Positions 1 through 12,296 of a DNA stretch of 64,000 bases are shown here, piece by piece. Both the position numbers and the translations under genes were made by a program. The notes beneath the pieces are model-generated. The model did not search any database. It was given only the letters and a program-made list of their open reading frames with translations, and was not told where the DNA came from. Where the stretch lies: contig JAINVK010000525.1 of assembly GCA_030068075.1 (NCBI GenBank), forward strand, positions 1 through 64,000. The letters run 5' to 3'. The stretch's first letter is position 1. Every line of letters starts with the position of its first letter. This stretch comes from Paguma larvata. Taxonomy: Eukaryota > Chordata > Mammalia > Carnivora > Viverridae.

Positions 1-809
1 GACGAGCCCACATTTTTCCCACCTCGTTATCTGGTGCCTCGGATGCGGGGTTTGGACGGTGTCCCTCCAGCAGTGCGTTCGCTCTCGGTCCGCTCCAGGC
101 CACTTCCCGGGGGATCACGCCCGATGATGCCTGGCCCCGCACGGTTTGCGCCTGTGTCCCAGGCCCCGTCCGAGGAGTGGGGCGGGCGGGATGAGTAGGA
201 ACTGAGCGGGGGCTCAGAGAGACCCCCGATGGGCAGGGGCATCCGCTGGCTCGCACCCACCTAGAGGCCCGCTCTTTGTGGGGCCTGGAGGGCAGCCCGG
301 ACCAGGACCTGCCGGGTTTCGGGCTCGCAAGCGTCCCCTGCGGCACTGGCAGTCAGGAGCGGCGCCGTTGCCTGGAATCGACTTTGTGCACAGGAGTGAA
401 TGCATTACCTGGAGGAGGGAGCATCCAAGCTCCGTGCCGAAGGCCGTCAGACACTGAGTTTAGGTTTTGAAGATTTCCAGCCTCACGAGAAAGTCGGGCC
501 TGACTCTCTCATTTAAAGGCGCCTGACGCAGCCGTGAACGCCAAGGCCTTTCCGTCCCGGACACTCGGAAGCAGCACAGAAGAGCCAGGTCTCCGGCCCC
601 CGCGCGGCCCTGGGCCGGACCGGGGTCTCTCGGGGCCTTGTCGTCCCTGCGCGCCCAGCGGGTACGGGGTCACCTCGCAAGCTTACGAGGTCTGCAGAGC
701 CCTACGTCCTGCATACGGGACCCTGGGTACAGCCTCGCTCCGGGTGTTCGGAAAACGTCCGCTTCTTACAGCCGGTCCGGGGAACAAATGCACCTGGAAT
801 ATTCCTACT
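1..809. other. unassigned GC-rich sequence
   Basis: CpG-rich; overlapping short frames on both strands, none with splice or domain support. Confidence 0.5.
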
Positions 810-943
810 GCTCCATCTCTGCTTGAAGGAGGGCTTCCCGGCGGAGGCAGTGCAGCCCACGGACGGCTCAGTGTTTTCTCAAACTGAGCCGCTTTGAGGA
901 AAGCCCCCGAAAGTACTTCGAGGCCAATGATAAAATTCAAGCC
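810..943 (+). repeat. local direct duplication, copy 1
   Basis: From GCTCCATCTCTGCTT to TTCAAGCC this matches 1,785-1,919 at roughly nine bases in ten. On the minus strand both copies are open and encode similar peptides, but there are no paired splice sites. The sequence belongs to no repeat family I recognise. Confidence 0.8.
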
Positions 944-1071
944 AGGCGTGGGGCTGGGTGGGAAGGAAAAAGGCAATTCCAGAGACACGTGTGGATTCCT
1001 GGAGGTTCCGGCCATGAAACGGGCAGTTTAAAATTCCAAGACGCCTTAAACCCTTCTCCCCTGAGTTCTTC

Positions 1072-1263
1072 TTCTTTTTTTAAGTGTACTCATTTTGAGA
1101 AAGAGCGTGAGCTGGGCAGGGGCAGAGAGAGAGAGAGAATCCCAAGCAGGTTCCACGCTGTCAGCCCAGAGCCCAACTCGGGGCTCAGTCCCGTGACCCT
1201 GAGATCACGACCGAGCCAAAACCGAGTTGGACGCTCAACCGAGTGTGCCACCCAGACGCCCCC
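1072..1263 (-). mobile_element. SINEC element
   Basis: Tail (reverse of AAAATAAATA) at 1,072, purine-rich middle, tRNA-like head ending CCAGACGCCCCC at 1,263. Somewhat diverged. Confidence 0.85.
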
Positions 1264-1784
1264 GAATTATTCTTTAAACTCCCTTATGCCCCCTCCCTTC
1301 TCCCAGGCCCCGTGCCAGGATGCCACCTCCCTGCAGACCATTCAGGAGCAAATGTCATCTACTCCCCGCCTAGGTCTGGTGGGCATTCTAAGCAGGATTC
1401 TGGTACATAACCCCCCCTCCGCCCCGGAGGTCTGGAGAACACCAGGGCTGCGTACACATCGGCGGTTCTCAAAGTGCGGGCCACACCCCCCGAGAACCGA
1501 CCCAGAGGACCATGGAGTCCAAACGACCTCCGGGCACCAGGAGGGGTCCTTTGCCTTTTTCACGGAGTTTCCAGTCACTGAAGACACAAAAAGCCAAGGT
1601 GGCTGATGTCGGGGGCGCCTCCCTGTGGACACGGTCACGGCCGAGCTCTTCGCTGCCTCGGACCCGCATAGAGACGGGGGTCTCTGACGAAGCAGTAGAA
1701 ATCAATAATCAGAGGTGGGCCCCCCCCCAAACAGGCTTTCTAGTATTCTGTGGGACCGAAGGGAAGGGCTCCGCGGTGCCACGA

Positions 1785-1919
1785 GCTCCATCTCTGCTTA
1801 AAGGAGGGCTTCCCGGCGGAGGCAATTGCAGCCCACGGACGGGTCGGTGTTTTCTCAGACTGAGCCGCTTTGAGGAAAGCCCCGGAAAGTATTTCGAGGC
1901 CAATGATAAAAGTCAAGCC
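1785..1919 (+). repeat. local direct duplication, copy 2
   Basis: Second copy of 810-943, same orientation, 975 bp downstream. Similarity stops sharply at both edges. The interval between the copies contains a SINE and GC-rich sequence. Confidence 0.8.
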
Positions 1920-2974
1920 TTCACGAGAAGGGTTCGGGCTCCGGCCTCTCCAATTGTCACGTGAGCTTAACAGCATCCACCACGTGGAAACTCTCTGGAT
2001 GGGAACTGGGGGGTCGCGAGCACGTGACTCTTTTGGGGGCCTCTTATAAGAAAGAAATGGGTTGTCCTGCGGAAGAACTGCTCGACCCCCAGAACGGACG
2101 CGTCCCGAACGACCGAGGCGGGACGGTGCCGGCTTGTGCTCAGGCGGGGGGTCCAGCCAGCGGGCGAGGGGCCCGTCCGGCCCGCGGGTTTCACGGAACA
2201 CGCCAGGAAGAGACCGTCGGTGGGATTTTGAGTCCACCTTGCAATTCAAGTTTCAGGAATGACTGTTTGCCTGGTTCTGGTGTCCCCTCAAAAAAAAAAA
2301 AATCCGCAGTAATCGGAAAATGCCGGTCAAGCTTCCCCCGTTCCCAACGACTTACCTGTGCGAGGGCAGATTCTCGGCACGTGTTTCAGCAACATAAGCT
2401 ATGGGAAGAGACGGGACGCGGAAGCGCCCGGGACCCCGGCTGACTCCCCGGGCAGACGTCAGGTCTGCGTGGAAGCCAGAGAGTGCTTCTCTGCTCGTTA
2501 AATTGTTCGGATTTGGAACGCGCGCTGATTTTCTTGCGAAAGCCGTCCCTTACGTGACTGCGTGATTATTATGTTTGGAATAAATGGGGTTTTCCGTTTT
2601 AATTTCTACTATGGCAAACACGAGCACATATGACCCACACCAACAGAAGCTCTTTGGGGTTCTTAGAGAACCCTGAGAGAGGGGAAGGGCCAGAGCCAGA
2701 GTTTAGGGACAGCTGGGGTCCACAGGGGGGTCTGCAATGGGTTTGGGGGGAGGGGCCGGAGAGGGCGGATCGCACAGCGGCTTGAGAAGGGTCCGGGGTG
2801 TGCGGGTCAATCCGGGAGGAGGCGGGAAGGGAGCGGCGGGGGTGCCAGATGGGTCGGGGGTCCAGCGGGCATGGACGCCCAGTGCGGCTGAAGCAGAGGG
2901 GCCCCGGTGTGAGTCCAGGAGGGTCGTGTGGCCGGGAGGTGTTTGCAGTAAGTCTCCTGTCCATACGGACAGGG
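1920..2974. other. unassigned GC-rich sequence
   Basis: Contains an A12 run at 2,290. AACAGAAGCTCTTTGGGGTT near 2,642 recalls a common old mammalian DNA-transposon segment. No gene. Confidence 0.4.
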
Positions 2975-3161
2975 CGTGTGTGTGTGTGCACATATGTGTG
3001 TGCGTGTGCTCGTGAGTGTGCACGCTTGTGTGTGCACGTGTGCACAGGCGCCTGCATGCGGGTGTCCACTGTATACGGGAGCACGTGTGCACATGAGCCT
3101 GCTTGCACCTGTATGCGTGTGTGCACGCGTGTGCATGCTTGTGTGCGTGTGTGTGTGTGTA
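2975..3161. repeat. GT-rich variable array
   Basis: Imperfect (TG)n with interspersed GCAC/CACGTG units. Alternating purine-pyrimidine throughout. Confidence 0.9.
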
Positions 3162-4122
3162 CAGGAGCGCAGGGTGGGCTGAGCTAGCGGGGCAGGGCAA
3201 AGCAGAAATGAAGGTACAGGGGACGAGGCCTGCCCCACACAGAGGCCCCGGAGGGGACAGGCTCCGAGAGCCAGAGCCACCCGCCCGACCTCCCCCTGCC
3301 CCCGCGGTGCTCAGGATCGCAGGGCGCCGTGGAAGCCGGAGGCCGACTTCGGAAGTCCCCAGGCGTGTGTGCAGAGCGGCCCGTGTGTTCCGGCCCCGTG
3401 TTCGCGTGTCAGCTGGCCAAGGCCTGGATGGGACTCGAGCGAGGAAACCCCACGGTGGCTGCTGCGGTCGTGTGAGGCAGGGACAAGGCCGGGAGATGCC
3501 GGGAAGCCCTCCGGAGGCTTGCTTTCTCTCGGGCACGGGGGCCAGGGGACAGCCACTCCCCAGCCCGCTTGAGTGCGGGGGCCCGCTGCTGTGACGGGGG
3601 CTCCGTCCTTGCCGCACATCCAGGGCTTGTGTAAGCCGAGACCTTCGCTCTGGGCCGGGGGGTCCAGAGAGCGGCTGAGCCGCCTGGGGCTTCCGGTCCT
3701 GCGGGCCCCCGGCACCGGGGAGGGGCGGAAGCGGCCCCTGCGGCCGGCGGGGAGGACAGCCACCGTCGCAGCCTGCAGGGCTTACGGGACGTAAAACGGC
3801 ACTATTGGGTCCCACGCAGGTCGTCCGCCTGGCGCGCCAACAGAGGGGCTCCGGCCTTTGCCCCCCGTGCCCACGGGCCCCCACGCTCAAGCCCAGGGGC
3901 AGCCGCTGCTCCCCGCACACAGACGCCGGCCCTGGGCGTGAGGCAGGTCGCAGCATGTTCTGTCAGTCCGGGCAAAGTAACAGACGCCCCCCCAGGAGGC
4001 CGGCCTGCCCGCACCCCTCCTCCCCTCCGACGCCCAGCCTGGGCCCCCACCTGCCGGCAAAGTCCAAGGCGGGCTTACCTTCCTTCACGTTTAGAGATAC
4101 TTCTCCGTTCATCCTAATATTA
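3162..4122. other. unassigned CpG-rich sequence
   Basis: Very GC-rich. Long Pro/Arg/Gly frames arise from composition only. Confidence 0.5.
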
Positions 4123-4330
4123 AATGTTTTAATATTTATTTGTTTTTGAGAGACAGAGACAGAGTGTGAGTGAGGGGGGGCAGAGTGAGAGGGAGACACA
4201 GAATCGGAAGCAGGCTCCAGGCTCCCAGCTGTCAGCACAGAGCCCGATGCGGGGCTTGAACTCACGAGCTGTAAGATCAGGACCTGAGCTGAAGTCGGAC
4301 GCTTAGCTGACTGAACCCCCCAGGTGCCCC
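4123..4330 (-). mobile_element. SINEC element
   Basis: Full length: TTTAATATTTATTTG tail to CCCCCAGGTGCCCCG head. Typical internal AGCACAGAGCCCGATGCGGG. Confidence 0.9.
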
Positions 4331-4801
4331 GTTCACTGTGGAAAATTTGGGAACCAAAAAAACAGTTATATCCACAAGCGAGAAGCGAGTGTGTTTTTAT
4401 GACACATGCGTGTATGCATAAATCAGTGTGTGCGTGCAGAGACGGGCTAGCGTTTCATCCACCCTTTGTCGGGACATACGACACACGTATAGAGCGTGAA
4501 GCAGACGGCGTGCCATTTGCGGACAACTGTCACATGTCACGTGCCTACCGCCGCACAGAAGACCCCGGAGACGGGTCCTTCACCACCACCCACTCTGCCG
4601 TCCAGCGCAGCCCCCATCCCGATTCGGGGATCCCACTTCCCTGTTGTTCTCTGTAGTTTGCTGTCTGAACACGGATCCCGAACCGGTTTAGTCCGGCTTA
4701 TGTTTGAGCCGTATGTGAATAAAACCTCCCGCTCATCATCCCGTGTTTCGCTTGGAAGATGAACATTCCTGAACGTGCTTCATGCATCCTTGTTAAAGAA
4801 T

Positions 4802-5006
4802 TTTTCTTAATGTTTTATTTTTGAGAGAGAGAGAGAGAGCATGAGCAGGGGAGGGACGAGAGAGAGAGGGAGACACAGAATCCGAAGCAGGCTCCAGGCT
4901 CCGAGACGTCAGCACAGAGCCCGACGCGGGGCTCGAACTCATGAACCCTGAGATCATGGCCTGAGCCGAACTTGGACCCTCAACTGACCGGGCCACCCGG
5001 GCGCCC
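4802..5006 (-). mobile_element. SINEC element
   Basis: Full-length copy from TTTTTCTTAATG to CACCCGGGCGCCC. Little divergence from the other young copies. Confidence 0.9.
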
Positions 5007-6468
5007 TAGACGCCGGCAGGTGTCGAAGAGTGCGTCGTCCTGGTGCGCACCGAGATGCTGACCACGTGGGCAATGTGCAGTGACGTCTGTCGGGTGACTG
5101 TTTGGGAACAAAGTCGGACCAGACGACCGTCCACGCCTCCGCAGCGCCACGAACCGCGAGCGCACCTCGTCATGGAACCGCTTGCTCACGTCATACGCAC
5201 GTTACGTGATTAGTAACGTAAGCAAATGTCTTCTATTTCGTTACACGTAGTTCTATCCGTTAATGACGTGCACATTAGTTATTTGCCAATTGGACACGGC
5301 TATTTAACTGATTATTTCAGGGAGCTAAAGCGTCTTGGTGTGGACGGCTGTCTCTGACCTTCTGTGTGATGTTTCCTTTGTCAACTGAGTCGTAGTCAAA
5401 CGTGTCGTAGGAACGAGCGGTTTTGGAATTAAGGGAACAGCCGGACAGTTCTCGGTGCGAATGTCCACTCCCATCTGCCCTCCCTTCCTCCCGTAATCCC
5501 CGAACAGGCCCCCCCCCCGTCGGCGTGGGCGAGCCTCTGCTCTGACCGTCGAGGGGTTAGTCGGGGGTTCCTCTTCTTCCAGCGCTCCTAACCCCCAGAA
5601 TCCGGGGGACGGTGCGATCTAACTAAAGTGCCGTTTTTGTTTAGGAAAATGATACTACCCTGTCTGTTACTCGATCGTTAAAACCGCTCTCCTTTTTATG
5701 TGTGTTACCAAATAGCCCGTCCGCCCTTCCTTACGCTGAACCCAGAGAGGCTGACTTTTAAAATGTGTGAACATTCCACGAACACAACATCCAAGAATTC
5801 TTAAGAGCCAGGACGGCAGACCCCCGGCGTGTGGATTTCCTGAGGGTTCCGCAGGCCTGCGGGCCAGATGGCAACAGCCGGGCGTGGCTTTTCACACCCG
5901 CCGTCTTAAAATGCTCCAAGACGGGCCGGCTCCACTCGAATCTCATCCTGTTTCGCACGGAGCGATTATAAACTGAGCTATTATAAACTGCAACATTATA
6001 AACTGAGCTATGATTACACTGCAATATTTTTCAGAGAAATGATACAATCATGTACTTCTATCTTTGATATATCATGTTTTGAACAGCGAAGTGTGACCTT
6101 TTTGGAATCCTATTTAAAAAGACAGACTGGTTTGCATTAGACACAAGTAGAGAATTCCACTTTTTTCCAAGAACAACACATAAATTTTTTTTGGTCTTAT
6201 TTTACTCACATGGAACGTGGGGTTATTGCATTCCTAAAAAATATCAAAATAATTTATGACTTTTCGAAAATCCACGATGCGGTCCTTATTTTGAAAAACA
6301 ACAGGGTGAGGGCTGGGGGATGGTTACTTTTCTTCAGATATTTTTAGTGCGTGTCATCACAGGAGGCTCAGAAGTAGAAACACAAAACTTGGCCCTTGCG
6401 TCTCAGAATGTGATTTCGCTTTTCTTTTCAAATTCGGAAATTTTAAATATTGCAGAGTGTTTGGTTTC
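5007..6468. other. unassigned sequence, AT-rich in its second half
   Basis: Contains the 16-bp tandem repeat at 5,962 and an AT-rich stretch at 6,025-6,300. No gene seen. Confidence 0.5.
5962..6025. repeat. 16-bp tandem repeat
   Basis: ATTATAAACTGAGCT, ATTATAAACTGCAAC and ATTATAAACTGAGCT in a row, then a decayed fourth unit. Confidence 0.8.
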
Positions 6469-6648
6469 TTTTTTTAAAGTTTATTTATTTATTTTGAGAG
6501 AGAGGGAGAGAGAGAGAAAATCATGAGCAGGCTCCACATTGCTAGCACAGAGCCTGACGCGGGGCTCGAACTCACGAACTGTGAGATCATGATCTGAGCC
6601 AAAATCAAGAGTTAGATGCATAACCGACTGAGCCACCCAGGCGCCCCC
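6469..6648 (-). mobile_element. SINEC element with target duplication
   Basis: Shortened purine middle. GGTTTCTT occurs before the tail (about 6,461) and directly after the head (6,649), a likely target-site duplication. Confidence 0.9.
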
Positions 6649-8940
6649 GGTTTCTTCATTAAATCATTTAAAAATAAAGTCAGCAATCTTTTTACGGAGC
6701 CGCCTGACCGCCAACTCTCAGTCCTCACGTGATCCGTGTGGCACGCGTTTCTTCCTCAGGACGCTGATCTGCTGGGCGTCCAGGGCACCCGCCCGGGACC
6801 CGGGTCGTTGGCTGTGTTCTGGTCACCGCTCGGCTGCCCCTGACTCCCCCTGTTCTCCCTCTGTGCACCCTCCAGATGATGGCATCGACTCTCAAGTCTG
6901 CACCTGTCACCCCCCTGTCACGCACGCCCCGCCGTTAACGGCGATGCCAGTCCCTTTCCTGAGTCTCAGTCCCCGAGGCATCCTGACCCCTCCCGGCCAC
7001 CTCGCCAGACCACCCGCGCACCACGCTCTGAAGCGCACACTCCCCGTGCGTTCCGCGTCCACTTCGGGCCACGCTCCCCGCCCGGGGCCCAGACCAGAAC
7101 GGCCTCCCGTGTCCACTGGGACGCTGTCCCCAACTCCCCCACTTGGTCACTAGTTTTGTTCTGTGGATTTTACTCCCCAGGTTCCCCGGGAAGCCGTCCT
7201 CTCTTCTCCGCCAGCCTGTGCCTTGGTCCAGACCACGGTCAGCAGCTCTCACCTCACCTTGAGAAGGGCCGGGTACCTGGAGTCGCTCCCTCTTACGCTG
7301 CCCGACAATCCGCCGGCCAGCCAGGGACCCCCCCCCCCACCAGACCCAGGTTTCGTGCACCGTCTCTAAGTGAAATGCTTCGGCGACACTCCAGCTCGTT
7401 CGAGAAAAGCCCAAACCTACCACGATGATCACAACGAGTGGAGAACGGACAGGGTCTCTCCTGTCCTGGCGGGAGGGAGCCTCGGATGCTGGATTTGGGG
7501 GACTCGGGCGAAGGGACCGGCGACCCGTCCGCATCTCCTGGCTCCGAGACGTATCCGCGTGTGTCGGAATTCAGGGAGCCGAGCCTCCCGCTGCGGACAA
7601 CCCCAGCCTCGAGGTCACAGGCACCCTCTGCCCGCGTGCAGCTCTGGGCTGGGAGGTTCCGGAACATGTCTTGGGAAACTGGGGTGGACAGTGCTGTCTG
7701 GCATGAGGGGCGAGCGCTCCCGGCCTGAGTCCCATTCCAGCAAACGGTCAGTCTCCGCGGTTGCCACCATCTGTTTTCCGTCGTCCACGTTCGAAGTCTG
7801 CATAGCCTGGGGTCTCCTCCGGCCGCAGGTGCCCGAGAGCTTGGGCCAGATGCGGTTTCCAGGAACTGTTCTTTCCAGCACCCCCGAGAGATGCTCTTCT
7901 TTTTAAGTTTGAGAGAGAGAGAGAGAGTGGGAGCATGAGCAGGGGAGGGAGGGGCAGAGAGAGAGAGAGAGAGACTCCCAAGCAGGCTACAACACTGTCA
8001 GTGCAGAACCCAACGCAGGGCTGGAACTCACGACCCTGGAGTCCTGCTCTGACCTGAATCCACCAATCGGAGGCTCAACAGCCAGAGCCCCCCAGGCGCC
8101 CCTGAAAGACCGTTGTCTGTTCTGTAACCGCCGGGACTTGGCGCAGCAGGGCTCGGGGCCGCCGGCCGAGCTCATGTGTCTGGGCGATCGCCTCCTGGTC
8201 TACACCCGCGCGGTTTTAGAAGTGTGCAGTTTTCACTTAACATGAGCAGAGCAATATGTCCCGTGCGTCCAGCCTTCTCCCGGACCTGCTCTGTCTCCAT
8301 CGTCTCCACCTGGGTCAAACCCCTCGACTCTCTGGGCACAGTGACGGCCGGAGCTGGGGGAGTCCCTTGGGCGGCGAGTTAGGGACGGCCGAACTCTGAG
8401 CGCACGCACACCCGGGAACCGAGATCGGGCACCGCGAACCCGGAAATCGCCGTGAGGGGAGCCTTTCCTTCTGCCGACGCAGCCGGGCGGGCGCAGCGTG
8501 GAGGAAGGTGCAGGCCGCGGTGCCCGAGCGCCAGGAGAAGAGCGACGGCGCCTGGTGCCGGCTAAGGCCCCGCCGGCTTCCGGGAGGACAGCCTGGAGGC
8601 GACCCCACAACCGCAGCCTGCCTCAGTCCGAAGACGCAGCCGCGAGCAGGGAACCCGCCGCTCAGCTTGCTCTGCAACCCCAGGTCCTCGTTTTCGAAGG
8701 AGGCGTGTTGTCTTCACGGAGTCTCGGATGGTCAGCGGCTCCTTCGATGGAGTTTTTCCCAGGCGCTGAGCCAGGCGCTCCGGGTAGTACGTGTCCAGGC
8801 TCTCACGTCACTACGAGTTCTCGCGGACAAGATCTTCACGTCGTGAGCTCGTCGTCCTGCCCTGAGGGTCTCCGGGCCTGCGCCCGCAAGGTCAGGCTGC
8901 CCAGTGTTTGCTAAGGACATGGGGCTTTTTTTTTCTTTTA
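6649..8940. other. unassigned GC-rich sequence around one SINE
   Basis: Apart from the SINE at 7,898-8,102 nothing is recognised. Frames on both strands are low-complexity. Confidence 0.5.
7898..8102 (-). mobile_element. SINEC element
   Basis: Long GAGAGA tracts in the middle; head ends CCCCAGGCGCCCCT at 8,102. Confidence 0.88.
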
Positions 8941-9172
8941 TAAAATTTTTCAATGTTTATTTAGTTTTGAGACAGAGAGAGGGAGAGAGAGAGTCACAGA
9001 TGTGAGCAGGGGAGGGGCAGAGAGAGAGAGAGGGAGACAGAGAATCGGAAGCAGGCTCCAGGCTCTGAGCTGTCAGCACAGAGCCCGACGTGGGACTTGA
9101 ACCTATGAACTGCAAGTTCGTGACCGGGGCCGAAGTCAAATGCTCAACCGACCGAGCCCCCCAGGCGCCCCA
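8941..9172 (-). mobile_element. SINEC element
   Basis: Full length, with an expanded GA-rich middle holding an extra AGTCACAGATG segment. Head ends GGCGCCCCAG. Confidence 0.9.
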
Positions 9173-10690
9173 GGATGCAGGGGTCTGACTTTAGATTGTG
9201 TGACCCCTACGGCCACGCCGGGCAGGGATCCCCCCCACCTCCTCCTTGGAGGCACTGAGTTGCAGGTGGGGGCGAGGGGGTGTCCCAGAAGCAGGGTCTA
9301 GGCGGCGGGGGCACGAGGCAGTGGAAACAGCCCATGTGCCACAGCAGGACCCCGTGCGGAAGGTCTCCAGCCACAAACCCCGTGGCTTTCACCGTCAGAG
9401 ATTCTCTTTTCCTCCTGAAGAATCCGGGCGGGCAGAGGGTATCCACGGCACAGGGCGAGCGGTGAGGACTCTTCATAATTGCTTTAGCTCTGGGGCCAGG
9501 GCGGGGGGAGGTGTAGGGGGGAGTCTCTGACATGAGGTTGGGATGGAACCACACTGCCGATCGGCATAGATGTCTCTGTCCTGGACCTGGAGGGAGAGAG
9601 GCCCCAGCCCCGGGGTCGGCCCCCATGTGGGTGGAGGTGGCCAATACACAAGGGTTCTAGCCCAACTGCCCGGGGCGGCTCGGAGGAGGCCGGGAGCAGG
9701 CCGTCTGGAAGCGAGGGGAAGGGCAGGAGTCACGAGAAGGACGTGGGGCCGGCAGGGGGAACGCAGGTCTGCAGCCCAGTTCATGGGCCGGGTAGGAGCC
9801 CCTGGTCCCCGTGCCTCAGTTTCTCCACTGGAACCAGAGCCACCAGGAACAGAGCCTCCCCTCCTGGGTTTCATGAAGAGTCAGCACGCCCCGTCGGGGC
9901 TGAGGGCCCGGGCTCGAGGCCGAGGCCCTGCGGGGGCAACTGGGGCGCAAGGGCCCCCGGTCCGCTGATGGCAGCCCTCGCCTGCTGAGGGCGGTCCGTC
10001 TTCCCACAGGCGCCGCGCTGGGAAGGGAATCCTGAGTCCCTACCACCTGCTGGCTTTTGTTTCCAGGAACAACTTTGAGTCACTTCATGACTTCGGTTTT
10101 GGGGACGGTGCCTTCGCCGGTTCATTCGACACAGACAAGTCAAGGCGAAAGCGCTCCTTCACCCCCCCCGCCCCCCCCCCCCCGGTTGGCATCTGTAAAC
10201 AAGCAAGCAACCGCATCAAACATATAGTCCAAGACAAAGAAAACACTCGCGGTCAAGGCCAATGGCTGTAAATGGCCTCAGGATGCGGGTGAGCCCACAG
10301 GCTCGGTCCCCTCCTTCGTTGACTCCCTCGGGAGGGGGACAGGAGTGACCAGGAAGGGCGGTGCTCCCAAAGTCCCACTTGGGGAGGCCCGACTTTGGTT
10401 CTGCACATGAACTTCAGAGCAGCTTAACCCACAACGCTCCATCTTGGCAAATTAGCGTCTTCAAAGGAAATCCTCTAAAGTTAGCATTAAACGACTGTCT
10501 TTAAATAGCACAAGAATGGACATATTTGAGTTAAAGGGCCCCAAACTAGATGGAATTGTATACAGCAATCGGAACGCCACCGCACACTGCCTCAGAGCAG
10601 ACACCCTGGCGGTTCTGAAAAATATAACAAGGAAAAAAATGTTTCCCCTCATTAACTATTGCGGAAGTTCTATTTAAAGCCGATTCACTC
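9173..10690. other. unassigned sequence
   Basis: GC-rich to 10,150, then the poly(C) run, then an AT-richer repeat-free segment at 10,400-10,680 (CACAAGAATGGACATATTTG). Confidence 0.5.
10160..10183. repeat. poly(C) run
   Basis: Eight C, one G, then fourteen C. The minus strand is a G-tract able to form a quadruplex. Confidence 0.95.
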
Positions 10691-10902
10691 GGGGCGCCTG
10701 GGTGCCTCGCTCGGTTGAGCGTCTGACTCTTGATTTTGTGAGTCATGATCTCAGATCATGGGATCGAGTCCCGCGTCGGGCTCTGTGCTGACAGCGCGGA
10801 GCCTGCTTGGGATTCTCTGTCCCCCTCTCTCTCTCTCTCTGCCCCTCCCCTGCTCGCGTTCTCTCTCTCAAAATAAAAAAAAATAAACTAAAAAAAAAAA
10901 AA
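10691..10902 (+). mobile_element. SINEC element
   Basis: Sense copy starting GGGGCGCCTGGGTGCCTC and ending in an A-rich tail. Inserted in the unique AT-rich block at 10.4-10.7 kb. Confidence 0.9.
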
Positions 10903-11030
10903 CCTGGTTACCTTAATTTTGGAAAGACATCTTTAATTCTGGTGATATTTAGTGCGAAATGGTCACCCTCATGGATAACTGGTTACATGCAAGGTGGCAA
11001 GATGTGGCCAAAACCAGAAATGCATTAAAA

Positions 11031-11234
11031 AATTTTTTTAATGTTTATTTATTTTTGAGAGAGACAGAGCATGAGCAGGGGGAGGGCAGAGAGAGGAGAC
11101 ACAGAATGTGAAGCAGGCTCCAGGCTCTGAGCTGTCAGCACAGAGCCCGACGCGGGGCTCGAACTCACCAACCGCAACATCGTGACCTGAGCCCAAGTCG
11201 GACGCTTAACTGACTGAGCCCTCCGGGCACCCCT
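11031..11234 (-). mobile_element. SINEC element
   Basis: Full-length minus copy from AATTTTTTTAATG to CCGGGCACCCC, 130 bp from the preceding sense copy. The two could pair as an inverted SINE dimer. Confidence 0.9.
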
Positions 11235-12296
11235 CATATATTCTATCATAACCAACCACTTTCTGCACTCTATTTGGTCAATTAACCTCTACCTGATTCT
11301 CTTCAATATTTCGTGTGGACAATCACATTATCCGGACATTAACCGATTTTCTGTCCCCAGAAGCGATGCTTCCAGGATGGTGTTGGGTATCGGCGGTGGT
11401 GGTGAGCAGCGTTCCACCAGTTCTGAAATGGCCTGCCCTCGTCACTCAGAATTCGGGAGCTTCAGCCAGCCCTAAAATCCCCCTCGACGTGAGCTCCCAG
11501 TCCCTAAAGAGTGCTTCCTGACCGGCCCGTCCTCAACGCCAGCAAGCGCGCGCCGAGGGCAGCCAAGAGGCTGGTGCTCGGGGAGGGACTCCCCCTCTGG
11601 CTTGGAGGAGATCCTGGCTCCTTTCCTGCCCAGGCGCTGGTGTGGGCTGCGGTCCTTCCGCTCGCTCCTTTCCGGGCACTTAACGACAGGGGGCGCGGAA
11701 CACGAGCCTCCGAGGCCTACCAAAACCCAAGCTCCAGTTCCACCGAACGGGGGACGGACGCCCTGGCGGATTCCGAGCCGCCGCCCACGAGCGCAGAGAT
11801 GCAGGCGGGTGCCTGAGCCGTGGTGTTCTCAGCTGCGAAACGGGCCTTGCAGAGCTGGGGCGAGGTCAGAAGGAGCAGGCAGCGCAGCGTCCCCTGGGTG
11901 CTGAAAGCACGTCCCCTCCGGGCTCGGGGGTCAGCCGTGGGGGGAGGCCGCCTGCCTGCTTCCTCCCCAGCCTCTTTGCCCCGTAGCCTGCGTGCCCGCG
12001 GCCCGGACGGCGGGAGCAGACCAGTCGGGGGTGTCTGGGTTTGGGTCCGAGCGAGCCCCCCTTTGCTACAGAACAGCCTCGTCTTTTCCATTCCTCCTAG
12101 TGGACCGCCCCGGTGTAAGCCCCATTGGGCACGGGACAGCTGTGCGTGACCACAGGCCACTGAGGCAGGGAAGCACCGTCTGGGCTTCCCAGCTCCGAGA
12201 CAGGGAGGCAGAGCACACGGACGCAGGGACCAGGGACTTGTGGCAAGGGGGCTCTAGCCGGGGTCCCTGGCTCTCCACGTGGATCCGGGCCAGTCC
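11235..12296. other. unassigned GC-rich sequence
   Basis: No repeat family, splice structure or domain recognised. Confidence 0.5.

Noticed and set aside
1459..1500. MER5/hAT-like end (GCGGTTCTCAAAGTGCGGG)
   Set aside because: Too short and isolated to call an element.
2703..3956. 417-codon minus-strand frame
   Set aside because: Runs through a GT array and GC-rich DNA; composition is Pro/Arg/His-rich, no domain and overlapping frames on the other strand.
10691..10770. tRNA gene in the SINE head
   Set aside because: The tRNA-Lys-like heads are SINE promoters; the cloverleaf is decayed and the same sequence recurs dozens of times.
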